Below, one piece after another: positions 9,676 through 21,711 of a DNA stretch of 38,147 nucleotides. The stretch is from Bremia lactucae (lineage: Eukaryota; Oomycota; Peronosporomycetes; Peronosporales; Peronosporaceae): contig NC_090616.1 of NCBI RefSeq assembly GCF_004359215.1, positions 3,033,894-3,072,040 of the forward strand, written 5' to 3'. Within the stretch, counting starts at the first letter, position 1, and every line of letters begins with the position of its first letter. Under the pieces are notes generated by a model. That model did not search any database. It saw nothing but the letters and a program-made list of their open reading frames with translations, and was not told where the DNA came from. The translations under genes were made by a program, and so were the position numbers.

Positions 9676-12420
9676 ATGAAGGCATACCACGTGACGAGCT
9701 CATTGGCCTCTGAGATAAAAGAGAGCTACAGTCAGGACGACCACTGTCGCCTGCTGTTGGATCACTTCGGTGGACGAAAGGTTTCCCTTCCGTCGCACCT
9801 GAAAGCTAAGCTAAATCGCTTTAGCTACAGCGATGGCCTGTTATGTTATCAGCTGTCACCTGTGATCCCTTGAGAATCTCTATGCTTCATGACACAGATC
9901 TCAAGTTGATGATCCTTCACGAGCTCCATGATGCGCCATCTAGTGGGCATCTGGGCCGTAAAAAGACATTCTTACGAGTGTCAGAGGAATTTTGGTGGCC
10001 ACATCTATATAGATGGGTGGCCAACTATATTCGCTCTTGCGAACAGTGTCAGCGCATTAAGCCTGCACCGTCCAGCAGTGCGCCACTGAACCCGCTACCG
10101 ATTCCAACCAACTGTCGGAAGTCAGTAAGTCTGGACTTCATGTTTGGCATGCCGCCCGATCAGAAGGGTCGGACAAGGCTAGTCGTCTTTGTAGACAGAC
10201 TGAGCAAAATGGTGCATTTAGCACCATGTAAGACAACGATCACAGGCAAGGAGGCAGCTCTCTTGTTCCTGAATCATGTTTACCGACTACACAGGATGCC
10301 CAAGTCCATAATATCGGACCGGGATCCACATTTTACGTCTGGATTTTGGCGACATGTGTTCGAGCTGCTAGGTAGCAAGCTCCACATGTCGACCGCAGAT
10401 CATCCCCAGACCGATGGCCAAACCGAACGTGCCAATCGGGTCGTGGCGGATGTCTTGCGCACTATAGCAACTTCCAAAGAGTGGAGCAGTAATTACCCTT
10501 TGTGGAGTTCGCTATAAGAAACAATGTCCACGCCAGTCCGGGGGAGACACCGATTTATATTAACGGACTGCGCCACCCTTGGACGCCAGTCTCGTTTGTG
10601 CACAGCCCGAGTCTTAGTGGGGGTGTCGAGTCGAACACAGTTGAGGGTGCGTTGACGGAATGTCAAACGTCACCAATATCTACACAACTCGTGGAGACTG
10701 GGGTAGTGAAAAGGACGATGACCAGTAGTCATGCGTCCGAATGTCCTGCACAGAGCCGAGAGCCTGTGACAGTAGACGGCGAGCTGACAGGAAGTCATGC
10801 GTCGCATAAACCGGCATAGTGCCTAGAGCCTGGTGCTGCTGAAAGGGGTGCGTTACCAGGAGTGCAACGGGTGCACTCCAGAAAAATGTCGTGGTGACTC
10901 GAAGAAGGAGTACCCAACAGATTAGGATGATCAAAGGCACGTCCAAACGAGTGACCTTTGGATCAATCTCTAATTTAGAGGACGAGCCTTCGAACGAGGT
11001 GTTCGAGGCCGTCAAAGACGAAATTGCGGAGGCATTCTCAGTTTAGGTGCTCCGGCAAGTCCTTAAATCTGCCGAGGAGATAGTAAATCCGGAGATGTCG
11101 TGCGGTCTTTTTTTGCCGAATTAAAAGAAAAAAAGATCCGCGAAATAGTCGCACCAGTTCCAGAAGAGAACTTGGTGGGCTGTTGTTCGTCGTCCACAAT
11201 GGACGAGAGCGTACTAGAAACGGACAAGAAGAAACGGTTCGCTGGTCAAGGCTGGAATGCCTTGAGAGACAGTCCGTTCTTTGATGTTCTGTGGAAACAT
11301 CGCGAAGGGCCCCTCACTATACTCGGTGCGAAAGAGGGACATAGTTTCATCAACATGACGATGACCCATGAGGGTATCATCTCAACGACTGAAACTTGCC
11401 CTACTGACCCTGCCAGTTTAGCAGTGGTTTATAAAATTACGCCTTATAGCTGACCTCTCGGCGGTATCATAGCGAGTTGATGCTTAAAGCGTGAGCAAGG
11501 CTCAACGCTTTCTGGATAAGCGATTAGTCATCACACGTAAAGTCCGTGACGCAATGACAAGCGCACAGGACAAGCAAAAGAATATGCGGACCGAAATAAT
11601 CGCAAAAAAATGAAAGCATTTTTTAGAGTGGGTGAAAAATTACTATTAAGTACTGCTTCCCTACCTAAGAATGCAATTTCTGTACCACCTAGTGGTACTA
11701 CGAAGTTGTTGCCGCGTTTCATTGGGCCCTTTACGGTGGTAGAAGAGGTCGGAGACCTAAATCATAGGCTTCCCCGTATATGAAGACGCACCCCGTATTT
11801 TACGTGGGTCGTCTGAAACGGTATGTAGACCCAAATAAGGTCAATTTCCCCAGCCGTCTAAGGAAGCCGATAGTGCGCCGACTGTGAGTCGAGCGTCATT
11901 CGGGTGAGGGGGACGGTGAAAGCGAAAAACTATCGGACCGACTCCTTCCACCACGAACAGGACTTGGAGTGCGAGGGACATCACGCGAGTAACGCGGATC
12001 CCTCAGCATTCTCCTATCAAAGAGGTCCGTCCAAGCGAGTCTTCAGGCGTTCATAAAACTGACGAGCCTTCGCTCGGACATCAAAAAGATCCCAGGTCAG
12101 TCGCGAGACTTGACCCTCGAGACCCGCAATACGTCGTTCAGCAGCGCTAAACGTCTGTGACCGAACGGACGAAGGTAAAGCAGCCGCGAGTAGGAGGGCG
12201 AGATCGCCACTCCTATCGGGTGCCACCTGCACTAATGGATGCGGGTGGGAATCAACGCTTCCTTGTTGGAACGTTGCTTGCCCACCGCTCTGTGAGGCAT
12301 GGGTATCAGATCCTCGTCCAATGGAAAGGTTACCCGAAGAGTTTAGACTCCTGAGAACCGATCGATACCCTACGTTTTGGTGTGTCCGGCTTGGTGGCTG
12401 CCTATGAAAAGGAGCACCAG
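9676..12420 (+). pseudogene. Integrase-chromodomain pol remnant, unit 2
   Basis: The linker is open 9676-9873. From 9843 to 10517 one frame holds the HHCC motif (HDAPSSGHLG ... CEQC) and a complete DDE catalytic set: Asp in LDFMFGM, Asp in ISDRDPHFTS, Glu in QTERANR. This is the best preserved integrase core in the window. After 10622 a foreign ~680-bp segment interrupts the C-terminal part, which resumes near 11300. The chromodomain is readable at about 12240-12354 but has a stop (TTAGACTCCTGA) in the SFDSWEP motif near 12350. The unit lacks all upstream pol domains. Confidence 0.85.
10625..11305 (+). other. Extra segment inside unit 2 integrase, resembling a protease-RT spacer
   Basis: Unit 1 and the inverted copy at 23280 pass directly from the SLSGGG motif to the GPLTMLGAKEGH stretch. 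Unit 2 has about 680 bp more. One frame (11100-11453) reads REIVAPVPEENLVGCCSSST, then MDESVLETDKKKR and LRDSPFFDVLWKHRE, which resembles the spacer between protease and RT in Gypsy pol (ending in ...YDVL...FQDVFPE). The segment was probably captured by recombination between elements (inference). Confidence 0.55.
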
Positions 12421-13397
12421 CTGAGGCCACTTCGCTAGTCTCAAATGGACTAGCAGAAGCAGCGTAGTGAGAAGAAACAGGAAGTACAGTACCACCCATG
12501 ATTTCTTTCACACGCAAACGGGCGAAATTAATTCGCTGCGACCGCTGTTTCATCACATCGGAATGTGGATGAATGCGGGCAGAAATTCCGCCTCGTATTG
12601 GTCGGGCGTTTCAGTTGAACGCAACACGACCGGGATCGGGAAAATACGCCCAAGCGATTTTCCCTGAGCCCTCCATGATATAAAGACGCCATAATAATTA
12701 TGTGCGTCTAGAAGAGCGCGCTCTAGGAGCAACGCTCTTGATCATTTAAACGAGGCCATTTAGATGGAGGGGGCATCTTTGGAATGCCACCCGTTGCATA
12801 GCCGCGTTCTAAACGACTGGCTTGTGACACCGACTGAGCACGTTCACGTGTCGTCGGTGGAGCTTTAAGCTCCGAATCCTCAATGTCAGAACCATAACGG
12901 ATTATTGTCCGCTACATCTGGTAGCACTCGTAGCCAATCTACGTCTGAGTCTTTACAACAGGCGTTGTGGTTATACCCAACGGAGAAGCGGCTGCGCCCG
13001 TATGGGCAGCGGTCTCATTACCTGTCGCTGCGCTATCAAGCGCAGACGACGAGACAGCATTCGTTAATGTTGCTGTGTCCATGTTGTGAGCCATGAGAGA
13101 AGTTGATCAATAATGCGCCATCATCCTTCCTCATGAGCTCGTTGTCCGCATCACTATTATGAGGTGACGGCAACGGTGTCGACTCATTGTAGTCGACAAT
13201 TAGCGACGGATCAGCATCCTCACTGCTAAAGTGGCATGTATCCTTTAGCCCCGTTAACGCGACAGCAGCTGTAGCTGTCGGCGTTTCGACTAAGGCATTC
13301 AACGCGGCTGGCGAATTAACGCGGCGCGTGCGCTTAGTGCGAGGTTGAGGGGGCGTCTTCGCAGACGACCCACCAACATGGCCCCTTTAGGTGGCAT
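12017..13397 (-). pseudogene. Antisense ORF of unit 2 (broken)
   Basis: An ATG at 13397 (MPPK) lies 136 bp before the LTR. After a frame change, a stretch open from about 13385 to 13036 has a basic cluster (PRTKRTRR) and an acidic Ser/Pro segment (PSPHNSDADNELM). A further stretch is open 12556-12017, with the same heptad segment (LEGQVSRLTWD) as the other copies. It overlaps the chromodomain on the opposite strand. Frameshifts break it. Confidence 0.45.
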
Positions 13398-13514
13398 CTT
13401 TGGCGTCGTGTATGGAACACAGATCGCTAGAGTGATTGAGTGAACTTGCGGCGCGTAAAGCTGCTCGCAGTTCCTCTAAATTCGTCTGTGACGAATTTAA
13501 AAATGTATATTCGT

Positions 13515-13532
13515 TCTTTAAGGGGGGGATGG
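13515..13532 (+). promoter_or_regulatory. Polypurine tract of unit 2
   Basis: CTTTAAGGGGGGGATGG directly before TGTAAC of the 3' LTR. Confidence 0.8.
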
Positions 13533-14085
13533 TGTAACGGGCTAAAATGCCCTAATGTTACACAGTCCCCGTTAAGTACACTTGGTATACTTAAGAGGAT
13601 GGTCAATTACTAAATTTAAGTAATTAGACTCACCACTCGGGTGTGGTTCACATTTGTGACCAACCCCTGTGTATGCGATGCACATGGGTGCATTCACATT
13701 AGGAGGGATGACGCCTGGCGTTATCCGTGATGACGGCTAGCGTCATCCGTTACGCGAGGTATCTAGAAAGATACGCTCGCAATACATATTAAATCTTATC
13801 TATAGAGATGAAATTTTGATTGGTTAAAACAGGTATTTATCTTTAATACGATTAAATATAAATCAGCCTGAAAACTACTTCCTACTTGGTAAGTGCGTAC
13901 GAGGAGCCGGATTACCGCTCCCGTGACGACACTTAACCAGAGTACTTAGTGCGTTGGGTGAGGTCGCTAACGCGCTTACCACAACTACCTCACTGCACGC
14001 AAGAGAAGCTGGTTAAACCGCTTCCTCGCTGTGCTAGGGTGTGTGTCTAGGTAGAGCGTGGCGCATTACGACGTGCTCGCCTACA
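13533..14085 (+). repeat. Complete family B LTR (553 bp), 3' end of the insertion
   Basis: It begins TGTAACGGGC and ends CTCGCCTACA. The same ends occur in the inverted LTR at 26618-27149. Several short hairpins lie inside, for example CGACGGATC-free stems such as ATGACGGCTAGCGTCAT near 13731. The far end is only about 490 bp from the ferlin start codon. Confidence 0.9.
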
Positions 14086-14090
14086 TCAAG
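14086..14090 (+). repeat. Target-site duplication TCAAG, right copy
   Basis: Identical to 5722-5726 and directly next to the LTR end. Confidence 0.85.
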
Positions 14091-14576
14091 AGCTAATGAA
14101 CCTGGACCTTTTTGAGAGGTGGACAACATCCTGGTAGCCTAGACTTATGGTTATGATTCATGGATCTATTAAATAGCCAAATTAATCGAAGCGCTCTTGC
14201 TTGCATACTTTGATCGAACTATAGCAAATAATGTATGCTTCTGTTCGATGGCCGCAAAACAACGAAATCTACAGGTTGCGTTGCCACGTAATATTTCATT
14301 TACTCGTCAGGCTGCGTGCTCAGTAAATAAACTTGGATTGCACGCTTCCTCCGTGAGACTTGTCACAATTGCTACTAAATTGATTTTTCCTTGCCATTGA
14401 CAAATATAGGATTTTGCTAGGTAGTGTTTGTGATTGGATGGAAAGTCTACATCTCGACGAAATCTTCCTCTACTACTCCTAAAATAGTCATTAAACCACG
14501 AGACACATTTACGCAGCCTCAAAACTATATTCGCACACGCACCCGCTATCCCAAGGCATCTTCCTTTTCATGCGCA
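14091..14576. other. Ferlin upstream region; no gene seen
   Basis: The first part may be the continuation of the DNA interrupted by family B. The rest should hold the ferlin promoter and 5' leader. Short open frames here start at non-ATG codons or show no known motif. Confidence 0.4.
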
Positions 14577-17500
14577 ATGGCATCTCTAGGCGGTGTACGC
14601 GTAAATGTTGTGGAGGCGCGTGGCATTCTAGCAGCCGACATGGGCGGGACTAGTAGTGCATACGTGACTATCACCCTGCTAGACTCAAAAGGTGCAGTAA
14701 TGCCAGCCGGTGGCACCTTTAAGACAAATGTGATAAAAAAAAAACTCAGCCCGCAATGGAATGAAGAGTTTATTATAGCAGACAAGCTTGATTTACGAGT
14801 CGTATCGACGCTACGGCTACTGTTACGAGATTCTGCAAGTGGATTTTTAGGGGATGAAGTACTGGGCGTCGTCGACATTCCAGTATCTCTTCTTATTGAA
14901 GCCCAAGAGCCCTTAGACAACTGGTTCCAACTCACCAGGTATAACAAGATGAAGAAGGACTCCAAGGGCGAGCTTCATCTTATTCTAGAGCGACTTGCCC
15001 CACAAGAGTACATGGCTGGTAGAGGCACGGGTGTTAATATCGATCCCGAGCTAGAATCAAAACTCACTTCTGTAAGCACTGAGCCGCCCAATTTACTTTA
15101 TGTGACGCTAAAATCGGGCAATCGTTTGCTCGGAATGGATAACAATGGGACAACAAGTGATCCCATTGTGTTTTTGACATTTGATGGACAGAAGCACGAG
15201 TCAACGAAAAAGGAAAAGACGCTCAAGCCCCAATGGAATGAAAAATTTGGATTTTATGCGTTGGATGTGAAGAAAAATTTGTCCATCTTAGTTGAAGATT
15301 ATGATGTCACGATCAATGATTTTATGGGCAAAGCAGACGTGCCGTTGAAGGATTTAAAGCCGAATATCGAAAAATCCATATCTGTAGATTTGGGAAACAA
15401 GCGGGGAAAGAAAGACAAAGTTGAAAGAGGAACCCTATTATTATCACTGTTGTGGACATATGACTCAAATGCCAAGGACATTGCAGCAAAAAAAAAAAAA
15501 CGACATTTTTGCCAGGCTTTGGGGCACCAGATCAAGACTACGATTCAGACGACAATGACGGCGTTGAGATTGATGACAGAGTGGCAAACAAAAAAACGGA
15601 GGAAGAGTTAAAAAAAGATCGTGAAGAAAGAGCTGAGAAACAAGCCGCGCTAATGTGTGAATTAAGTAATTTTGAAATCAAGTCGGGAGACTATAATGTC
15701 CAAGTTCACATCATTGAAGCACGTGACTTAGTGCCCAAGGACTCATCGGGAACGTCAGACCCCGTCGTGTACGTGGAAGTTTTTGGCAAGAAACAACAGA
15801 CTGCCGTTAAAAAGCAAGTGCTGAGCTGCTTCTGGGATGATCTGTTAATCTTTTCGTTTCGTAATTTGGACAAATCCCAAGTCGAAATGGGTTATGTTCG
15901 CTTAAGCGTTATGGATGCCAACACGTTTCAACGAGCGGAACTTATCGGTGCTGCGCAATTCGATGTGTCGTATATCTATTCTCAAGCCAATCACCAATTG
16001 GCCAATGTTTGGATCGGTTTGACGGATACTACGAACACAAGAAATCAAGGCATTCAGGGATACTTGCGAGCCTCCGTCTCGATCATTGGACCAGGAGATA
16101 AACTCGTACCTCCACCTTCTCCATTTAGCGAAGGCGGGACTTCAGCCATGAACAATGTTATTATGCCTCCCAGTGTAACGCAGAATGTGCGTTTTCTTGG
16201 CGCAGTCATTCATGTAGCAGAGCACTTGCCTCCAATGGATGTTGCTGTAGTGGGCAAAGGGGGTCTTGATGCATATGTCAAGGGATCGATTGGTGGAGGG
16301 GATGCTATCCGGACTCGTGTGCGCACGAAAAAAGGTCGACGAGATGAGCTCTGCCCGAGCTTTAACGAAGAGCTACTGCTTGTGATACGTGAACCTTCAA
16401 TGGCTGATTCGATTCAATTGGCCGTCTACGATTGGGACCAAGTTGGCTCGGATGAATTAGTAGGTTATGTCTATCAGAGTGTCAAAGTCGTCAAGGCAAT
16501 GTATGGCAAGATAGGACCGTTTTGGGCCAACCTTTATGGCGCTCCCTTGCGACTCAAGTCTGTGGGCATCGGCGACTCGATGAAGAAGCAAATGAACACG
16601 TACCCGGATATTGCCAGCACTTACCGAGGTCGCCTTCTCCTAACGTTACGAATTGTGGATAATGATGACAACCGATTTGATGAAACGAATCAAAAGCGCA
16701 ATATAAAGCGCATACCACGAGATTTGTACCCAAGGGAGCGCATCTATCGCTTACGTGCCCATTTTGTATGGGGTAGCCAAATCCCATCCTTTATGAGCTC
16801 AAAACGCCCAGGACAGAAAGCCAGGATGCAACTCGTCGTGTCCTGTGGTTTAAATGAAATTGCATCGTCTCGAACTCGAAATATTAATGGAACAGTCGAG
16901 TGGAACACCATGGAAGAAAGCGAGAAAATGCTACTGCCAGAAGACTTGTCACAAGTTCCCGACATTTTTCTGTATTTATGCCGAGGGGATGGCGATACTC
17001 GAAAGGCAGTGTGCTATCGTCGATATGCGGCACAAGAGCTTTTTGAAGGCTACCCAGCTCGTGACGACGAGGCGGGTTTTGAAGGTGGATTTTATAATAA
17101 AGTAGGCTGGATTTCAATGAAAGAAGATCAAGCAATTGATGCATTAGAAGACGAGACGTTTCCTGGAAATGTACTTATCCGTTTAGGGTTTGGCACCGAA
17201 GAAATGGCCATGAAAACAACGTGGAATCGATCAGACTTAGAGGCAGTGAACAAGCGTATTCCCTACCAACTTCGTGTACACATATATCAAGGCCGACGCC
17301 TACCTCCTGCTGACTCAAATGGCTTATTGGATCCATTTCTTGTTGTCCGATGCATGGGAGAAGAGAAATTAACATCGAAGAAAAAGAAGACGAGAGATCC
17401 CTTGTGGTACGAAACCCTCCACTTTGATGTTAATTTACCAGAGCTCCAGTATGCCCCTCAAGTGATGCTTCGTGTAATGGATTACGATGACTTCGATAGC

Positions 17501-19867
17501 AACGATTTCGTCGGATTGGTTGCACTTAATCTTTCGGAAGCCGTGATTCGCTCTTCAGATCAAGTCGCAGGGGAACATCAGCCATCGCTTCCTGACCCTC
17601 ACTGGCATCGGATCATGTTTCAGGAGCCTGGCGACTGTGAAGGCGAGATTCTCGCATCGCTTGAACTAATTCGCAAACAATTCCCGGATGAAACCGTGCG
17701 ACGAGCCCCTTCAATCGTGCCTCGAAACCGAAAAGCATTTTTAGAAATAACAGTATTAGGTCTTCGCAACCTGGAGCCGTATCAATTTATGCCCATTCAA
17801 TTGCCTTTCGTCGAATTTGTTCTTGGCGGAAAAGACCATGCCGCCCAAGAAATGATTACTGAAAAATCGAAGCGGCCATCTGGAAGCAATCCTAATTTTC
17901 TTCAGCGCATTGTCAAGGAGGTTGAATTGCCCGAGAATGCACATTTTGCCCCTCGATTAAATATTATTGTTAAGGACACGCGGCTTGGTGGGTTCCAGAC
18001 GCCTATTATTGGCTCGGCTTCGATTGAAATGAGCTCCAAGATTCCATGGTCAAGGCATTATCGGCCCCCTCAAACGGACGCACTAGCTGAAATTGAAATG
18101 GAATCCGCCGATGAGTGGGGAGACGATGCACCACTGCTGGGCAAGGCAGCAAGACGAAATGATTCACCAGTTACCGAGTTTGCAGACAATGGGGCTGGTG
18201 TCTTTGGTGCTTTAAAGAGCATGGGGGTAAATTTCGATCCAAACGGAGCTTTCGAGGAAACATCATCTCGTCGTTCGAGCCTTAAAGAAGGCGACGATTT
18301 GAATGCGAAGAAGTATTTAAAGCATCGTGAAATGGTCGATGGTGAGCTCGAGTCGGAGCTAAAAACAACTCCGTTTGAAAAGTATGGCCTCCATATTGGA
18401 CAGAAGACAAAATCTTCGTCTTTGTTAGCAGCTATAAATCCGTTTTCGAGAAAGTCTCGGAGCGCTGGCGACAATACGAGCCTGTACAAAATGGTTGGAT
18501 ACTTCAAAGGATTAATTCGTGTTATTGAACGTGAAGACGAAAAGCCGTTGTTCGACTTCAATACGCTGCTTCAGACTCTTCCATATGAAGTACGAATCTA
18601 TGTTTTGGATGGAGTAGGCTTTGCACCCATGGACATTGGGTTGAATGGCCGTCCAGGCAAATCAGATCCTTATCTACGCTTAAAACTTGGTGACAAGAAA
18701 ATTAGCGATCGCAAAAATTACTTTGAAAACACGACAGACCCTGATTTTTACAAAATGTTCATGTTTAATGCAAAGCTTCCAGGTGCGAGCATCCTGACAA
18801 TCGAAGCGATGGACCACGACCTAATTGGAGGCGATGATTTGATTGGAAAAACGACGATAGATCTTGAAGACCGTCTGTTTGACAGCCGATGGCAAGCAAT
18901 GGGTAAAATGTACGAGACTTCAAGTCGTTTACGCTTAAAGCCGCTTGAGACCCGAACACTTAACATTTTTACGTCACGAGCTCCTATGGGTACACTTAAA
19001 CTCTGGGTAGATATTTTGAGTCCAGCTCTAGCACACGACTACCCCGCGATCGATATTTCGCTGCCTCCACCAGTTGACATGGAGCTTCGAGTAGTGGTGT
19101 GGAAGGCCCGAAATGTTCCATCTTTTGATGCGATGGAAGACATGAATGATCTTTTTTTTCGCTGCTGGATGGAAGGATCAGAGTACCAAGAAACGGATAT
19201 TCATTGGCGCGCAAAAAAAGGCAAGGGATCTTTCAATTGGCGAATGAAATTTCCAATAACTCTTGGCCACAAGCAGCTAAATACCAAGATTCCCTATTTT
19301 CACATCCAAGGTTGGGACAAGGACGTGCTCTCTGCAAACGATGCCATTGGCGAGCATACGCTGGATCTAGGACCATACTTCCGACAGGCCTATCAGCTTA
19401 AGACGAATGTCCAAGTCTATGAAGACGATGACGAGACAAGAAAGAAGAAGAAGAAAGCTTCGTCTGATGATGACGCGGCCGTCAAGAAGATTCGAGAAGC
19501 CACAGGACTCTGGGATGACGACGACCCGAGCGATTCCAAGTGGTTAAAACTCGAAGCACTCGATCACAAAACTAATACACGCAACTTTATGGGAGAAGTG
19601 TGCGTGTCGCTTGAGCTGGTGCCTGCAGAGAACGCGAAGAAGAATCCAGTGGGTCATGGTCGGTCATCTCCTAACAACTCGCCCTATTTGCCTCCTCCTG
19701 CTGGACGTCTTTCCTTCTCACTAAATCCATTCAAAGTGCTAAACGACCTTTTGGGACCTTCAATCTGCCATAGGCTCACGTGTTGCTTGTGTTGCGTGCT
19801 CTTCATGGTTTTCGTGTACTTTTTGGCGCCATTTATTAACGTGGCGATTATTGCGCTCAGAGGATAA
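14577..19867 (+). CDS. Ferlin-like protein, multiple C2 domains and C-terminal membrane anchor (one frame break)
   Basis: About 1,760 residues. I chose ATG 14577 (MASLGGVRVNVVEARG) because it starts right before the first C2 strand; the open frame upstream begins at GTG. C2 domains lie near 14580-14940, 15090-15370, 15695-16040, 16180-16500, 17260-17600, 17735-18060, 18580-18920 and 19075-19420. The fifth has a full Asp set (DSNGLLDP, DYDDFDSND), suggesting Ca2+ binding; others have lost some. A Lys/Asp-rich linker follows, then one hydrophobic C-terminal helix (VLFMVFVYFLAPFINVAIIA) with a few luminal residues. This tail-anchored layout is that of ferlins, which act in Ca2+-triggered vesicle fusion and membrane repair (family knowledge). 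The frame shifts at a run of 13 A (15488-15500); one extra A would restore it. This is either sequencing error or mutation. No spliceosomal intron is needed. Confidence 0.85.
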
Positions 19868-21306
19868 CATTTTTCTTTCCTTTGAAAGACATTTTGTTTG
19901 TTTTATAACAATGACATGATTGAGATTTCTGTCACAAATCTTGTATTGTGAGGTATTTCAGAAAGGAATGGTGGCTAACATTTTTTGTGTGACGTGCACA
20001 ATGACTCGAATAATGAGCAAGCGTGTCGGGGTGGATGTGATAAAGAAAAGTGGTGAGATACCACATATATGGCGCTCTTCTTGCTCAAGTGCGACGTATA
20101 AGACAGTGTGAAAACAGAAGCCACAGCAGCGACAGAAGGAGCGTTTGCAAAAGAAGTAAGAAAGTCGTCGTCATTCCCCGCGAGCAATCGCGAATGGATG
20201 AGAACGACCGACGACGCCAGTAGCAATACGAAATAATGCAGAAGCAGGGAGCGGCGGAAGAATAGGACGCGTCGTGATCGCTGGGGCCTCCATGTCTCGT
20301 TAAGAAGGTTAGAAATGAGCCATTGCCCTGCACGATTCGGTCCGGTGCAGTTTGAACTTGAAAACTAATTGGGCAATCAGGAGGCACATAACTTGGCGGT
20401 TGTTACTTTACAAAGCGGTAGACAAAAGAAAACGGTACTATTTGATTTTAGACACAATTGATGGACTCCAGCTTTTGCCAACACGATGCAATGAAATGGC
20501 TTGACTACCCTGGATGCACGGAGGGTTATTGGGCAACTTCGCGATCCGAGTGGCGGCCACAAATTAGCTACAACAAAGCGATTTATGATGCCATTGGAGT
20601 CACAAGTTAAGTTTTTTTTTCAATTTCCACTTTGATGCACATCAGCAAACGTGTAGTAGTGGCTTTCTTCGTTGTAGTCATCGTAAATGTTGCGTCGCCT
20701 TGCAACAATTATGCGGCTACTAGACTAATCATCATAAAAAAGGAGTACAAGGACTTGGTCATTATCAACAAAAACAGTTCTTGATGCTGGCCATGCCTGC
20801 CAATTGAGTTATAGCTGGTTCCAATTTACAAGCAGCGATCGATCGTGCATTCTGGTTTGGTGACCTCAATTGCACACTAGGTGTGAAATGAAAGTACAAA
20901 AACGTTTTTTTATATTAAAATATGCCACTTGCATCTTCGAAAGACGTAAGAAATTGATTGTCACCCTCGTCGTTCGGTCAAGATTGATACAAAGTTGCAC
21001 AAGTTTACGGAATCGGTGAGATGCTTCGTGAACGCTAAAGGCATTTGTAAAATTTAGTAATTGCTTCGAGGCTTTGCAGACGACCCACCAACGTAGCCCC
21101 TTTTAGGTGGCATCTTTGGCGCCGTGTATGGAAACACAGGTCGCTAGAGTGATTGAGTGAACTTGCGGCGCGTAAAGCTGCTCGCAGTTCCTCGATCCTT
21201 TTTGACGAATTTAAAATGAAACGGCCTAAAGTTGCCATAATGTTACACAGCCCCCATTAAGTACACTTGGTGTACTTAAGGGGATGATATGTTGCTTAAT
21301 TAAAGT
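18524..21306 (+). repeat. 2,783-bp direct repeat, copy 1 (ferlin 3' end, flank and TE end)
   Basis: Recurs at 23699-26481 with a constant offset of 5175 and no indel. Only two substitutions were noticed, both in the retrotransposon end (ACTTGCGG/ACTAGCGG near 21164 and CCTTTTT/CCTCTTT near 21199). Confidence 0.95.
19868..21060. other. Ferlin 3' flank; no gene seen
   Basis: About 1.2 kb with 3' UTR-like AT-rich DNA after the stop. Minus-strand open frames near 19975-20387 are hydrophobic in places but begin at TTG/GTG and match nothing I know. The whole stretch recurs unchanged at 25043-26235. Confidence 0.5.
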
Positions 21307-21400
21307 AATTAGACCTCGCACTCGGGTGTGGTTCACATTTGTGACCAAATCTTGTGTATGTGATGCACATGGGTGCATTCACATAAGGAGGGATGACGCC
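21061..21400 (+). mobile_element. Family B 3' end and LTR fragment, plus orientation
   Basis: 21061-21220 matches the zone before the 3' LTR in units 1 and 2. It includes the antisense ATG at 21113, whose frame here reads MPPKRGYVGGSSAK without a break. The polypurine tract is deleted (AATTTAAAATG joined to AAACGGCC). LTR sequence then runs to GACGCC at 21400, where it breaks and an inverted element starts. Confidence 0.8.
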
Positions 21401-21711
21401 CCCAGAATGCTGATCCGTCTCTTATTGTCGACTACAATGGGTCGACACCGTTGCCGTCACCTCATAGTAGTGATGCGGACAACGAGCTCATGAGGAAGGA
21501 TGATGGCGCATTATTGGTCAACTTCTCTCATGGCTCACAACATGGAGACAGCAACATTAACGAATGCTGTCTCGTCGTCTGCGCTTGATAGCTCAGCGAC
21601 AGGTAATGAGACCACTGCCCATAAAGGCGCAGCCGCTTCTCCGTTGGGTATGGTCACAACGCCTGTTGTAAAGACTCAGGCGTAGATTGACTACGAGTGC
21701 TATCAGGTGTA

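Larger units (their letters stand above)
5727..14085 (+). mobile_element. Family B Ty3/Gypsy insertion: tandem pair of deleted units with terminal LTR
   Basis: The block starts TGTAAC and ends CCTACA (TG..CA ends) and is flanked by a 5-bp direct repeat, TCAAG. It holds unit 1 (5727-9317), unit 2 (9318-13532) and a complete LTR (13533-14085). Each unit lacks gag, protease, RT and RNase H and jumps from inside the LTR to the linker before integrase. The element is non-autonomous and its pol is full of frameshifts and stops. Confidence 0.85.

Noticed and set aside
5727..13532. Regular repeats considered as a CRISPR array or satellite
   Set aside because: The repeats are LTRs and pol units of several kb with protein-coding remnants.
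14424..14576. N-terminal extension of the ferlin frame
   Set aside because: It begins at GTG, has no C2 or signal features, and ATG 14577 stands directly at the first C2 strand.
16554..19401. Many ORFs on other frames within the ferlin gene
   Set aside because: Shadows of the long coding frame without independent motifs.
19975..20387. Overlapping minus-strand ORFs with hydrophobic stretches, looking like a secreted protein
   Set aside because: They start at TTG/GTG, no in-frame ATG supports the signal-like part, and no known motif (RxLR, LFLAK) is present.
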